Assembly: GCA_002007465.1 (NCBI GenBank)
Contig: LNAC01000102.1
Span: forward strand, 3,480,364-3,544,363
DNA: 64,000 nucleotides
DNA from: Ailurus styani
Taxonomy: Eukaryota; Chordata; Mammalia; Carnivora; Ailuridae
Direction of reading: 5' to 3'
Numbering within the stretch: position 1 is the first letter of the stretch; each line of letters starts with the position of its first letter. Below the pieces are notes generated by a model. That model had not been told where the DNA came from. It ran no database searches and saw only the letters and a program-made list of their open reading frames with translations. The position numbers and the translations under genes are program-made. Shown piece by piece: positions 45,106 through 57,069 of this stretch.

Positions 45106-45307
45106 GGGCGCCTGGGTGGCTCAGTGGGTTAAAGCCGCTGCCTTCGGCTCAGGTCATGATCCCAGGGTCCTGGGATCAACTCAGTGGGTTAAAGCCGCTG
45201 CCTTCGGCTCAGGTCATGATCCCAGGGTCCTGGGATCAAGGCCCACATCAGGCTCTCTGCTCAGGAGGGAGCCTGCTTCCTCCTCTCTCCTCTCTGCCTG
45301 CAAAAAA
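45106..45307 (+). mobile_element. CAN-SINE with internal tandem duplication and lost 3' part
   Basis: The head 'gggcgcctgggtggctcag' is normal. The tRNA-derived part then carries two consecutive 60-bp units, each containing the A-box side and B-box side. The CT-rich part stops at 'ctctctgcctgc' and passes straight to an A-run, so the usual 'acttgtgatctctctc' and AAATAAAT segments are missing. Perfect 15-bp target duplication aagattctatctttg at 45091-45105 and 45308-45322 shows that the element inserted as one unit. Confidence 0.95.
45120..45239 (+). repeat. Perfect 60-bp tandem duplication within SINE
   Basis: 45120-45179 and 45180-45239 are identical over 60 bases, starting at 'ctcagtgggttaaagccgct'. 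It is wholly inside the SINE at 45106, covering the middle of the tRNA-related head. The frame at 45116-45334 shows the resulting repeated peptide but is not a gene. Confidence 0.95.
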
Positions 45308-45322
45308 AAGATTCTATCTTTG

Positions 45323-46104
45323 AAAAACAAGTGAAATAAAGATTAGAAGGTAAATAGGTATTAGTGTCCTGGGAAATCTCCTAGAATGAATCATTTAAAG
45401 AATTTTACACATTTACTCAAACTATGTTTTTTGTTGCTTTCTTTCGATCCTTTTCAAGGAGTTTAAATGATAGGCCACAAAAGGTGAGGGGCTACCACTC
45501 TGCTCTCCATGGACAGCTTCATTGCTAGCTGACCTACAGCCATGAAAGCCCTTCAGCTCTGCTAGTGATCAGTGGCTTCTATGGTTGGGTATTCAAAGAC
45601 AAAAAGGCCTTTCACACATCCAGTGAATTACAAACTTCTCTAGCTTTAATTAGATAAGGAAAAGATAACTGCCCAGCGATTCTAGATGAAGAGCTAAAAG
45701 GGTGAAATAGCCAGCCAAAAAGTATAGCCTTTAGGAGATATGGATCTACAGAATTAGATGTCATGCAGGCTGCTCAGCTCAGAATGCCAACTTAAGAAGG
45801 TTGATATTCTTTATTCATTGTGAACCTCCTTTGCCTAACCTGATCCAGTACTTAGTAGGAGTACCACAGTTGCAAGTAATAGAAAGTCTGGCTCAATCCA
45901 AAACAGAATCATTAAAAGTATATTGGTGCCCTACTAACAACCAAAGAGGACCAACAGGCTTTGTTTATTGGTATTACCAATATGAACTCAAGAATTTTAT
46001 GTATCTGATATTTTTTAATCCATTGCAGTTATTAATATGTTTTAAATTTAAAATGCTATCATATATTCCATGTTTATATCTGTCTATATTTTATTGTTTA
46101 AATG
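45323..46104. other. Mostly unannotated; short old-repeat fragment near 45850-45925
   Basis: 'ccacagttgcaagtaatagaaagtctggctcaatcc' at about 45865-45900 resembles the start of the old LTR-like family also present at 48350. The rest shows nothing recognisable. The 105-codon frame at 45801-46118 crosses it and is not supported as a gene. Confidence 0.4.
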
Positions 46105-46880
46105 AATATTTTTGTTGATATACATCATATATATAAGTGTACTAAAGTATACAATTTGATTACAAAGATACACAACAACCATGCAAACACAACCAGATGG
46201 AGATATAAAATACTATCAACAACCCCAAAAGCTCCCCTGGAGTAACTAACCCTTTTCTACCTTGAATACTATCATCATGTTAGTTTTGCCTGTTTTTGAA
46301 CCTTATATGAATGGATTCATGAACTATGTTCTCTTTTGTGTCTAGTTCCATTTATTCAGCATTGCACTTGTGAGATCCCTCCATGTTGTTAAATGCAGCA
46401 ACAGTCTGCTCACTTTCATTGCTATATAATATTCAATTGCTGAAATATATAATCATATATCTATTCTAATTAGTGGATTTTTTATTGTTTCTAGATTTTA
46501 GATTTTGTGAATCATCAGCTTCTACAAGTAGTCTTTTAGGTGTCTTTGGTGCACACATATATGCCATTATATTGAGTATCTAACTAGACACGGAACTGCT
46601 GAATCAAAGAACGTGCATATATTATATTTTAGTAGATACTGTCAAAGAGTCTTCCAAAATGAAAATTTACAATTCACACTCCCATCAGCAAGGTTAGAGT
46701 CCTGATTCCTACACATAGTCACCAATATGGGACACTTGGAACATTGACAGTATTTTCCATCTTCTTACGTTAAGCCATTTTCTTTGGTGTTTAGTGAGAA
46801 TTTATTGGTGTTTTAATTTGCATTTACCTGCTAACTAATGAAGTTGGGGACATTTTCCTATATTTAATGGAAACATTTGA
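46105..46880 (-). mobile_element. L1 3' UTR remnant, antisense
   Basis: 'acaaccatgcaaacacaacc', 'gtagtaactaacccttttc'-like text, 'gttccatttattcagcattgc', 'gagatccctccatgttgtt', 'ttcattgctatataatattcaattgctg', 'cggaactgctgaatcaaag', 'cactcccatcagcaaggttag' and 'tttaatttgcatttacctg' follow an antisense L1M/HAL1-type 3' UTR closely. Confidence 0.75.
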
Positions 46881-48349
46881 TATCTTTTGTTACATTTTCT
46901 AAAACAAGTGAATTCATTGCTGGGAGGGTTTTTGGGTTAGCATTCACACGAAATACAATATTCTCATACTCTGGGCCCATTCTGAGAGGTTCATCTAATA
47001 ACTCTTCCTAAAACCTCCTCATTTCTCTCCTTTAACTGTGTTTCTTTGAAGTTCCTGACCGGCCAGGCTAATTGCCACATCTTACAAATGGGACAGATCC
47101 ATGCTTCCAACTATCTCTCCTTCCAGAAAATGAAGATAAAGTTTGAGTTTCTACCTATTAGGAATATCTCCCTCCTCCACTGTCCCACAGACATATCTGA
47201 GGGAACCGCAATGACTTGCCAGCGCACCTTGGGATAATTGGCCTCAATCAATCTGACTATGCAGTCAAATCAATAGGTTAAAAGGAGCAGCCACACTATA
47301 AGTGTGACTCTATTATTCATGTTTCTTGTTTATCTTCAAGATCTGCTTATATCTAAGTCCATATTTCAACTTCACATGCTCCAGCAGTAGAGCTTTACAG
47401 CTTGATATGCCCATTAATGGGAAGCTTCTGTTGCATGTTCAACCAATGAACTATGGTAAGGCTTTCATCTCTCCCATGGGCGGTAGCAAAGAAGGAACTC
47501 TTTTCCAAAAGGAAATCAGCTGTTTGCTGAAAAGGGCCTAGTTTTTCTCTGAAGTTCCAGAGACTACTGCTATTATTCTCCAACTAGAGTTTAGCACAGC
47601 TACATAAAATTCTCATATTCCCAAATACTTCAGACATCGTTGCGACTTAAGGCCAACTAACCAACCAAGGATCCATAGAAATGATCCAGTGAAAGAATGG
47701 CTGTCATTGGTCTGGAAAATAAACTCAACACCTTGTACCTCTGACAAAAATGATGGAAGGCATTACCCCAAAAACTATAGCCACTATTGGATTTGGTTAG
47801 TATCACTGCCTCCATCAAATTCCACACAGACCCAGCTTCTTCACATCACTAGCTTTTGACTAAAGTTCTAGGGCAGCGCATCGATTAGCAGAACCTATAT
47901 CATATGCCCATGCCCCAGCTGCAAGGGAGACTGAGAAAGCAAATTCATAGCTTTTCTTTCAGGCAATTCTGAAACAGGAAGAAGATTTAAATTCTGGGTA
48001 GTCAAAATGAATACAAAAAGTTCACTTCATTAAGCATTCATTAGGGTGTTTGTTGATATGAATTAAGCTGACCTCACTTTTCTCCTTTCACATCATGATA
48101 AAATGAAAGGAAGTGTGAGCCAAGGTTTAACAGCTGGTCCCACACACAGCATGGAGACACCCAGGCAATTTGATCCTGGATTTACCTCTTGGACCACTGT
48201 TCTCTAGAATATAGTGAGTTAAGATAAATATATGAATATTTAACTGTGTGCCATTCTCTAACAAAGAGATGCACCTTGTTAAGAAAGTAAATTATGTTCT
48301 CTTTCAACATATGGTTGAACTTCCTGTACAAAAATCTTGGGAGTTTGTA
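46881..48349. other. Unannotated stretch
   Basis: No gene supported. 47880-47960 ('atatgcccatgccccagctgcaagggagactgagaaagc' type sequence) recalls an old interspersed repeat but I cannot name it. The frames at 47046-47237 and 47326-47541 show no domain. Confidence 0.45.
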
Positions 48350-48570
48350 TCAGTTAGGGCTATTCAAGTTGTAAGAGCTCAAAAATCCAATGAGTTTACT
48401 AAAGGTAATTTATAAGCATAAGTAGTTCTTAGTTCAGGCAGAGATTTAACATCAGCTCAAAAAAAATTTGCCCAGGATCCTATTTATCATTATGTCTCTG
48501 TACTGCCTTACAGTCTATAGTCTCAGTTTCGTGTACAGGAACTACACAGTGCCCAGTGGCCTCTCCTACC

Positions 48571-48611
<41 letters not shown>

Positions 48612-49020
48612 ATTCACTCACTCACTAGACCAGAGAACCTATAGAGGTAGCCAAATAAATTCCACACTTATAAACCTGACAGACTCGTGTGCCTATGCCA
48701 GTAACTACTGCAGAGGAAAGTGGAAGCTTCTCTTTTGCACAAAACTTAGTAAATATCTCCTTTCCATTCTAATGTCTTTGATTGGTTTATGTGTCCATCT
48801 CTAAACCACGTATTAAGACTGGAAAAATGGGATGGCCAGCCAGCTTAATTTAAGATTATGAAAACTTAACCATGAAGCTAGGAGAGGGGAAAATCCTCCC
48901 CAAAAAAGATATGACTGAGAATGAAAAAGAGTGGTTCCTCCAAAGGAAACATCTTGGGAAGGCAGGGCACCATTGGTAGAAAAGCAAGAAAATAGGTAGG
49001 AGAAAACACAACAAAAGCCC
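48350..49020 (-). repeat. Old LTR-like interspersed repeat, split by a CA microsatellite
   Basis: 'tatcagttagggctattcaagttgtaag' at the left, 'attggtttatgtgtccatctctaaacc' in the middle and 'gagtggttcctccaaaggaaac' near the right match, in order, a common ancient mammalian repeat that I associate with ERVL/MaLR-type LTRs. Orientation and family are uncertain. Confidence 0.4.
48571..48609 (+). repeat. (CA)n microsatellite
   Basis: About eighteen uninterrupted CA units inside the old repeat, followed by a short 'cattcactcactcact' run. Confidence 0.95.
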
Positions 49021-50699
49021 ATTAGAGACTGTTTTGGATTTTCTGTATAACTGCAGTCACTCCCTTTTTTTAGTGTTTAAGAAGTATGCAATCCATTAAA
49101 GGCTATTACTATGCCATTTTAAAGGATTAAATGATTTTTCAGTGATGGAATCCATTCATATTTCCTAATTTATTATCCTTCTCAAATGTTCATATGTTCA
49201 CTATTATATGTCAGTCCAAAATCTCAGATACTAATGTTTCTACTTGACTCATACTGATGAAATTAAAATTTGCTGTTAGGGATACCAAGGAGTGTCATAG
49301 ATAGATTCACAAACTTCATGTGTTCCCCCAAGCACCATGCTCTTTGTTCTTTAGATCAGAATTCTTTAAGATGCTTTCAGTGCTAAGAATAGTCTCTCAA
49401 ATTATGAAAATCACATTACAGTTTAAACATCTTCAGTTGAAGGCATTGAAAATTATGATCACTTGGGTAACTTCTATCTCTAAAAATGTTTTGAACTTGT
49501 AGATTTTCGTGTCCCAACAAGCAATGCCAGCTTGTGCAGTGTATCCATCTATCTGTTTCTTTCTTTCTCTAGGAGTTCCCATGTATCACCAAAGTCAATC
49601 CCTGGCCTGTCACAGCAGCTTAAGAAGTCTGTACTACAATACATTGACAATTCATGAAAAATCAATAATAGGCTAAAATGTTAAGGAAAAAAAAACCCTA
49701 AATTTTGCCATACTGGCAGCCACTGACTTATTGTAGCTGGGCTCATGGTCCCTGGCGCCCAACTGAGTAACTGAAATAATGAGTTTTTATACCACTGACA
49801 ACCTTCGTAGAGGAAGCACCCTAGAAAGGAGAGGAACAAGACAGGTATGTCACTTGGTACAGAAACGGGCAGCTTGACATTTGGCTTCCTCTGTACCTGG
49901 CCTCTGAAAGAAAAGCAGGCAAGCTGCCAGCTACCATTCCAATACCCCAGAGGCAAGATACCTGCTGAGATCGCACATCCACTTTCAGGGGAGAGAGAAA
50001 TTTTCGCCTTTGTGGATGTCCTCTCTGGAAGCTGCTGGCTTTCTGCACTGCCCATCTTACTCAGCAAACCAGAGATAAGAGAGTGCTACAGAAGCATTTT
50101 CTATTCACTTCTCACAGCCTGTCATTTGCAGTGACCTCAGGGATAGAGTACTCAGCATTTGTCAAAGCAGCAGAGACAACCTGTCTGGGGAACTTTTATT
50201 CAGGTTGCTTTCTAATTTGGGATGGCAGCAATCTGTAGGAATAGCCCTGGCACGTGTAAAGGAAAAGGAAACCAGAGGCTGCTCTGCCTTTGCAGTCATG
50301 TGATTTCTGATGATACTGAATAATATTAGGAGAATGAATGCTGTGAAGTCATACTGTACCAAATTCTATTGCCCTCTGAGAAGTAAACTTCTCTTGCACG
50401 GTAGCAAAACAGTCTAAGCATTTCATTTAGAAGTCCTTCCTTGTATATATCCAGTTGTTTACCACATCATAGAGATTCTTTATTTCTATATTATTATTCA
50501 TTGTTAGAACATTAGAGAAAACATTTTTCTCCCCAGCCTTGGAAAACCACAATAACTCTGATGATTCTAAACATTCTAGTCTTTCACCATGTGTATACAG
50601 AATTTCCATCACAGTCTTAGTGTAAATCATAGTCATCTTAGAGTAAATAGTATTTTATGTTCTCCCTGACTTCACAGAACATATTTAGTAAACACGATC
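49021..50699. other. Unannotated stretch, GC-richer at 49.7-50.1 kb
   Basis: No gene supported. A 128-codon antisense frame (49681-50067), a 95-codon sense frame (49847-50134) and a 75-codon antisense frame overlap the same bases. That is typical of a stop-poor patch rather than a gene. 'ctttctttctctag' near 49562 looks like a splice acceptor but has no matching exon evidence. Confidence 0.45.
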
Positions 50700-51200
50700 C
50701 CAACTTGTTGCCTGTATTTAATAGAAATCATTTTATTTTGTATTAATCCACAGAACTGGCAAACAATATTTTCTTAACCAATTCTTTTACTGTTGGACAT
50801 TTAAGTTGTTCCAAATCAGATTATAAATCATGCTGCAATTAACATTTTCAGGCAGACAAATCAGGGGGACCACAAACCTTGCTTTTTTAATTTCAAAATC
50901 AACACATGCTCACTCACTGCATAAAACTTGGAAAAGAAAATAAAACCTACCAATGAAACAAACAAAAAAATTTTCTGAAGTCCCTCTAACCAGAAGTAAC
51001 TGTTTTCACTTTGATAATGCATTTCCATCTTTTTTCCATGCATTTAGAGATTTTTTAATGTGATACTATAGCAATAAATTATGCTATATTATTTATGCTA
51101 TATATTATAGAATTGTGCTATAATAATTATGCTATATATTATATTATATTTATAATAATTATGTATATTTCTCTGTGTAATTAAATATTCATAAAGTCTG
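50700..51200 (-). repeat. L1 3' UTR remnants, antisense
   Basis: 'aaccaattcttttactgttggacatttaagttgttcc' and 'catgctgcaattaacattttc' are the antisense L1M 'younger-site' motif. 50880-51050 ('caacacatgctcactcactgc', 'cctctaaccagaagtaactgttttcac') is a second L1 3' UTR piece. 51060-51180 turns into AT-rich repetition of 'atgctatat'. Confidence 0.6.
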
Positions 51201-51399
51201 ATAGGCTTGAGCCTTATAAACAGCCACACCTGAGTCTGAATCCAATTTCAATCATTTATTAGATATGTGGATTTCAGGTGTAACACATTTCCAAGGCATT
51301 AGATTGGTGTAAGGATTAAATTTTGAAATGTATTTAAGTACATTAAGTGGTAAATAGCAAATATTCAGTAAGTATAATCATTACTATTAGTACTATATA

Positions 51400-51740
51400 T
51401 GGTTTAATGGTTTTATATAATTTTATTGTATAGAGAATATAATTAACTCATTCCCAATTACTAAATATTTAAGTTGTTCCTACTTTTTCAGTATATAAAA
51501 ACCATAAACATCCTCATATGACTATTAGTGCATGCATCCCTCTATTTCATTAGTATAAACATATACTATATTTAAGTATAAGTATATAAATACATAGGAA
51601 TGAAACTGCCATGTCAACAAATGTAACTGTTTTTGGATTTTTAATGCATGTGGCAAAAAACAATCCAGGAAATTTGCACCAACCTGTATTCCTACGCACA
51701 ACTCACTGTCCTTCCAATTTGCTTGCAAAAACAACTGATT
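51400..51740 (-). repeat. L1 3' UTR remnant, antisense
   Basis: 'attactaaatatttaagttgttcctac', 'accataaacatcctcatatg', 'ataggaatgaaactgccatgtc' and 'cacaactcactgtccttcc' follow the antisense L1M 3' UTR. A 69-codon antisense frame inside is chance. Confidence 0.6.
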
Positions 51741-53169
51741 GATATAAGGAAAGATAGAAATTTATGAGCCAACTTTTCACAATAGCCTCTGCATAACTAA
51801 CGACTGAGCTGATAAAATTCGATAAGTACAACCAATGCTGTACTTCCTTCATTCAAATCTTTGTGTGCTGTTACTGCTACTAAATTGAATTGGAAAAGAA
51901 ACTGTGTTAGAAGAAGGCCTTCAAATCACAGCATCCAAATTGTCCAAGTAGGACTTTAAAAAAGTAATGAAGCATATTCCAGTTACATTACTTTAAAAAT
52001 TCATTACTAACATTTTTATAAGAACAAATGTTTGAGCACATAATAAACCAAGACTCAGGAAGATAATAAATATTTCTGACAGTATTGTTGTTGATATTAG
52101 TGACAACATACCTCACATTTTAAGAATAATATATTATAATTTAATAATTTAAGACATTATATTGTTTCTAAAATTTTCACATGACAAAATTATTTACAAT
52201 TTTCCTTAAATGCATAAAAACAACAGCGTAACAAATTCACAAATGTCTCATTATACAAAAGCTATACGATACCACTCAATAAAATGAAAGAGTTGCATTA
52301 AATTCCTTACATTTCTGAGTATCAGTTACCTTGGAAAGGAAACATTTTAGTATCTTTTATGAAGAGATTCTTTTGTTTAAAAAATTTTAAAAAATGAATC
52401 TTGAGATTGGATAGTGTACTGAAATTATTCAAGCTTCCCCAAATTAAGCCACTTTATTGATCTTATAAATACTGGGTTTTATAAATACAGGAACTCATCG
52501 GAAAGTTCCTGAATGACCAAAATCCCTTCCGACATCAAAACACTTATCAGAGCACATTAACTGTCAGAGCCCGTGAACCATCAGACAAGACAGCTCTGAA
52601 CTCTGGAGGAGAAAATTCTTCTCCTAACGACTAATGGCTAATGACATTAAAAGGCACTTGTCTTAACAAAGCATGCAATGATTTAAAATAAATTAGTAAA
52701 AGAAAATTCCATAAAGATTTTAAGCCTTGATAACTAAAATGATGATATTTCTAGAGTATGAACCAACACGATAATGACAGCACCCTACAACCTTCAGTTC
52801 CCAGTGAAGGCAGCCACTTTGCTAATGTGTATCCATCTGTCGGAAAGTGAATAAGACAAGTATAGTTGAATCAGCAAAAATCTATCACTCCTTCAGAAAA
52901 GTAACTCTATTCCTGCCTACCCAGTAACACTGAGCTGGTAACATCATCATCCTATAAAACAAATCCAATACTGCTACATGTTAACTTTGCAAGATATTTG
53001 CCAAGAGTAAGATCTCTGCTGTCTGCTGGAATACTGTGAATTAATTTGGCATTAACTAAAGTACAATTCAGTGTTATTGCAGTTTTCATTTTATTACATA
53101 CCCAAATTCTCAGTGCGCTTTTGTATCTGTGACTCTACATAGGACATAAAACGATAAGTTAAAACACCT
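51741..53169. other. Unannotated AT-rich stretch
   Basis: No gene or repeat recognised in about 1.4 kb. 53030-53100 is a smooth AT-rich sequence of the kind sometimes seen in conserved non-coding DNA, but conservation cannot be judged from one genome. Confidence 0.5.
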
Positions 53170-53365
53170 CTGCTCTCTATTATCTGTGTTATCTTGAATA
53201 AGTTTCTCAATCTCTCTGGACCTTTATTTTCTCATTTGTAAAACAGGAAGAAGAATACCTTTCTAGTGTTGCTTTAGAGTTTCGTAAAGATCTAGATCAA
53301 ATTTATAGCATAGTATGTGGCACACTGCTCAGTAAATCACAGTTATTATTATCACTTCAGTGCTT
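53170..53365 (+). repeat. MIR remnant, sense, well ordered
   Basis: 'tgtgttatcttgaataagtttctcaatctctctggacc', 'ttctcatttgtaaaacaggaag', and 'cacactgctcagtaaatcacagttattattatc' match sense MIR from core to end. Confidence 0.8.
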
Positions 53366-54104
53366 TATAATTGATATTGACCATTACAGTATTCATAATA
53401 CATTCTTAAAATTCTTTCTAACAGAGATTTAGATGCAATAAGCAATTGCTAAGTGAATAAAATGTTGGCTTAACAAAAATTTTCCATTGTTAAAGAACAC
53501 TTTCTGCAGTTCAGGTGAAAAAATCTATTTAAAGCTAACTCAGTTCTAGTCATGCATGCACAGCAAGCAGTAAAAAATCTAAGAAACATGCTGTTTCTGA
53601 GTTGCCTAAGTGGCAACTCCACAGTAGTCAATTTCACATCAACAGAAGATAATAGTCCAAATCAGAGATGGGTTCAAGCCCATTTGTGCTCAGTGGACCT
53701 ACACCTCATGCTGTAGGTCATGCTGTTTGAAGGCTGACCTTGATGGCAACAGCAGAGTTTCACCAGAGCTTGCAGTCTACTCTGCTCTTTGTATTGAACA
53801 GTCACTAACCTCAAACCTTATACACGTAACAAAATGAAATGCGAGGTTTAAAAAATCAGAACCAAAGAATGCATGCAAAAGCTGATGGCAAATATTGAGC
53901 AGCTGCATACTGAACATAGACCAAAAAAGCTGCAGAACACTTAAAAGCCTCTAGCAGTCAAAAATGATATTTGAGACATTGACGTAAAATTTCTACCCCA
54001 TTTGCTGCTCCCAAAAGCTGTAAGACATTCAAAAGAACAGAATTTCCTAATTCAACTTTTAACCCTTTTTTCTTTACCCTTTTTCTCTCTCCTCTGCCCT
54101 ATAC
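53366..54104. other. Unannotated stretch
   Basis: No recognised feature. Confidence 0.5.
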
Positions 54105-54430
54105 TACACCATGTCCATATAAAACTCACCAAAACATTAGCTAGCATATGAATTAAAACTCATCAATGATTTTCCACAGTTCACAGCACAAAGTCTCCCA
54201 ATTCCCAGTGTCATCCCTCTCTATCTCTGTAATTTCACATCCTGCCCACCTTTGCCTGCATTCACCCCATATTTAAACTTGATTGCTTATTATACACCAA
54301 ATATCTGCCATATCCTCCTCCTTTGCCTTACTTAGATGTTTTTAGTGCTCTTCCGTTATTGTCTAAATACCCTACCTTTCCCTCAAGACTCAGTCCAAGC
54401 CTCTCATATCATGGATTGCAAAATGAAACC
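54105..54430 (+). repeat. L2 coding/3' region remnant, sense
   Basis: 'aaaactcatcaatgattttccacagttcacagcacaaagtctccc', 'tttgcctgcattcacccc', 'ctttgccttacttagatg' and 'ccctcaagactcagtccaagcctc' follow sense L2 upstream of its 3' end. Confidence 0.7.
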
Positions 54431-55497
54431 TCGGAGCCTGGTTATTACCATAAATGTGGAGATTCCCAAATGAGTATTGCAGGAATACAGCATTAGTATA
54501 TTCTGATTTTTTCAAGAGAAGTCAGAAAGCTGGATTTTCATATGAAAGCTCCTCATACTTAAGTGATATAAAATGTTTTCACATATAATAAGATAATATT
54601 CTCACAAACTACCTGATGTGTTTTGCATTCTTTGTAATTTCAGAGGAAGCAGTTCACTCCGTTCATCCTCCCTTCACACCCACATCTCCACCCCTGTTCA
54701 GGGGCTGACACCTCAGCACAGGGCGCTTCTCTGAAGCAAAATCCAAAATGGCTGAAATTACACAGCCGCTCATCAGACAAATAGGAGCTGAAAATATACA
54801 TTATATCCAATGACAGGAAAATTAAGTTTATTACTTGGCTGAGTGTTTGGCCTACAGATGCACCTGCCCCATATGACTGCAAGGCAGACCAGCATGTGCA
54901 ATCTTGCCCAGGAATCTTTCCACTCCATGACATCCCTTTCCTCTCTTGAGAGTTTGCTTCTATGAGAAGTTACCTAAGGCGATTTCTATTTCTGTCTCTT
55001 TGGGAGCTTCTTCCTCAAGACTGTTTCTCAAGCTTCTTGATGGGCCATATCATCCCACCAATCAGCACCAATGCCAGAAATGTCCACAGTAGGTCCTTCA
55101 TGTTTGCTGAGGATTATAATTGGAGGAAAGGACTAAAGATGTGAAGCACAGACAGAGGCACTGCTACAAAGGTTGGATTAAATATTCTTTTCAACAAGGG
55201 ACTGTAACTTTCATCAACATTCCCCAAGGGAATCAAGACTGCTCAACACTGATTGAGTTGCGTTGCAAGTCCCTACAGTCATGGCCCACAGCTTACATGC
55301 TTGACTCCCTCACTGCCTGCTAGGGTACACAGATAATACTTCCTTGGGAATTAACTCCCTGCCACATCAGTGTAACACAGATCTCTTGCAGAACATGAGC
55401 AGGTATAGCCTAAATTAAGGAGATTTTCATCCCAGGAGTTTATTGGTAGGCTCCATGGGAATACAGTTCTATTAGGAAAGGTTTCATATTTGCAACT

Positions 55498-55528
<31 letters not shown>

Positions 55529-56624
55529 ACCCTAGAATATGAAAGTAAGAAGAAAGGTTTGTCCTTACATAGGTTAACTTCTGCTCTATTTTCTGTCAAC
55601 ACTTGGCTGTCAGAGAAGAATCCAATCATAAGAGAGACATGAAAAATTGTTCCCCCAAAATATGGTGCCACATTTCTAGCCATCTTCCTAGAGTTTAGGA
55701 ATTCCATTTTAAGGAAACAGTTATCTTCTTTGGAGTGATAAAATCTGGGGCGTTCTGTATGCTGGTGTGACGTCTTGCATCATCCCTTACTTTATTTTTG
55801 CTTTTATCATGAATTCATAGGACAGAACAGAACACCAGGGTTTGGGTCATGCTGAGAAGTCCCACTGGGAAAGGGACTTTTATCCTCTCACATTTGGAGG
55901 ATTGTTCCATGGTATTGACACAGGATAGCCCTGGTGCTCATCAGTCCAGGAGGCTTTGATAAATGGCTTCACATAAATCTGTTACTTCTATTTAAAGAAA
56001 TCAGTGAGTTTTTTAAATCTTCAGAAAGAAGAAGTGTCCCCTGTGATGTGTCATTCAAATAGGCAGAGGCATCTAGAGTTTGTAACAGCTGGAACCCAAA
56101 GACCCCTTTAAGGGAAAGGCCCAATGCCACCATTTACACATTCTAATTCAAGCCAGAAGTTCCTACAGTTTGCTGAAAAGTGACCCAGCACTGCCCAACA
56201 ATACTTGGAAACAATGTCCTGCAAGGAAGGGTCAGTTACTCTCATGAACTAGCTACAGCTGAATTGCCATTTTTTTCTGTATTCTCCTAATATTTTTCTA
56301 CCATATTTCTAGGCTTTCCTATAAATAGGTTTTGTGGAGCAGACCTGTATTTTTTAATTCCAGGGTAACCATAACTGCTACATAAAGCCTCAGTGTCACA
56401 CTCCTTGTTTAAACTGATGTATGGTTTAATGAAATATTTTGTTTCTGTATTTCAATATGCTTTACCTTAAATATTTATCATCAGAATTTGAAAACAGAAA
56501 AAAAAAGTCTCCAGACCATCTTCTATCATTACTCAAGTCTAACTTAGGCTATTTTTATCTTTCAATAATGAGTCTTCCCAGAGAAAATTATATGTAACAC
56601 ATCTGTGAGGTGATGACAATGCAT
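54431..56624. other. Unannotated stretch, about 2.2 kb
   Basis: The longest non-repetitive block late in the window. 54640-55330 is fairly GC-balanced and has short frames on both strands (97 codons antisense 54640-54933, 60 and 67 sense) but no domain or convincing splice structure. The 118-codon antisense frame at 55351-55707 reads through the AAAAC repeat as a Phe/Cys/Leu run and is not a gene. Confidence 0.5.
55499..55527 (+). repeat. (AAAAC)n short tandem repeat
   Basis: Five to six AAAAC units. Confidence 0.9.
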
Positions 56625-56840
56625 ATGCTCTTGGTACTGCTTCCTATGCTTTATTGAATTTATCCTTCACAACAACCTTTGGGATCGGGCGCTATTTTTA
56701 TTCCAATTTTATATGAGGAGAGAACTAAGGCTTGGAAAGATTAATTACATTGGCCAATGTCACAAAGCTAGGAACATGAAACGAGGAGGATATGGACCCA
56801 GCTGTTGGGGCCCCCACGTCCATATCTATGTCACCATACA
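56625..56840 (-). repeat. MIR remnant, antisense
   Basis: 'tattgaatttatccttcacaacaacctttgggatcgg', 'attccaattttatatgaggagagaactaaggcttgg' and 'cattggccaatgtcacaaagctagg' follow reverse MIR. Confidence 0.75.
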
Positions 56841-57069
56841 TAGCTGCCACACAATGTGCTACCACTGAACAAGGACACCAGTGTTCCTGGACAATGATGA
56901 AAACAGTAAACCTTGTTCCTGTACTCAGAAGCCCAAAATTGCTAATTAAGGAAGGGAATCTGAATCTCTGATTAAGTTACATTGTCAAGATTGAGTTTCC
57001 ATTCCCCAGGGCATTTATTCCAAAGACCTAAATTCACTGAAGAGATGAAACTGTAAGCCAATGTCCCAG

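Noticed and set aside
45116..45334. Frame with a repeated peptide that might suggest a tandem-repeat protein
   Set aside because: It is a translation of the SINE's 60-bp tandem duplication, in non-coding tRNA-derived sequence.
13927..48609. Regular short repeats that might be read as a CRISPR-like array
   Set aside because: They are uninterrupted microsatellites or scattered SINE copies in a mammalian genome. There are no unique spacers between fixed-length repeats and no cas genes.
49550..49580. Pyrimidine tract plus AG resembling a splice acceptor
   Set aside because: Isolated acceptor-like words are frequent in CT-rich DNA. No open exon with a donor follows.
54734..54830. Small frame beginning ATGGCTGAAATTACACAG, considered as a coding start
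   Set aside because: It is only about 21 codons, with no following donor site consensus that I can justify and no recognisable peptide.
55351..55707. 118-codon minus-strand frame
   Set aside because: It reads through the AAAAC repeat as an artificial Phe/Cys/Leu run; no features of a real protein.
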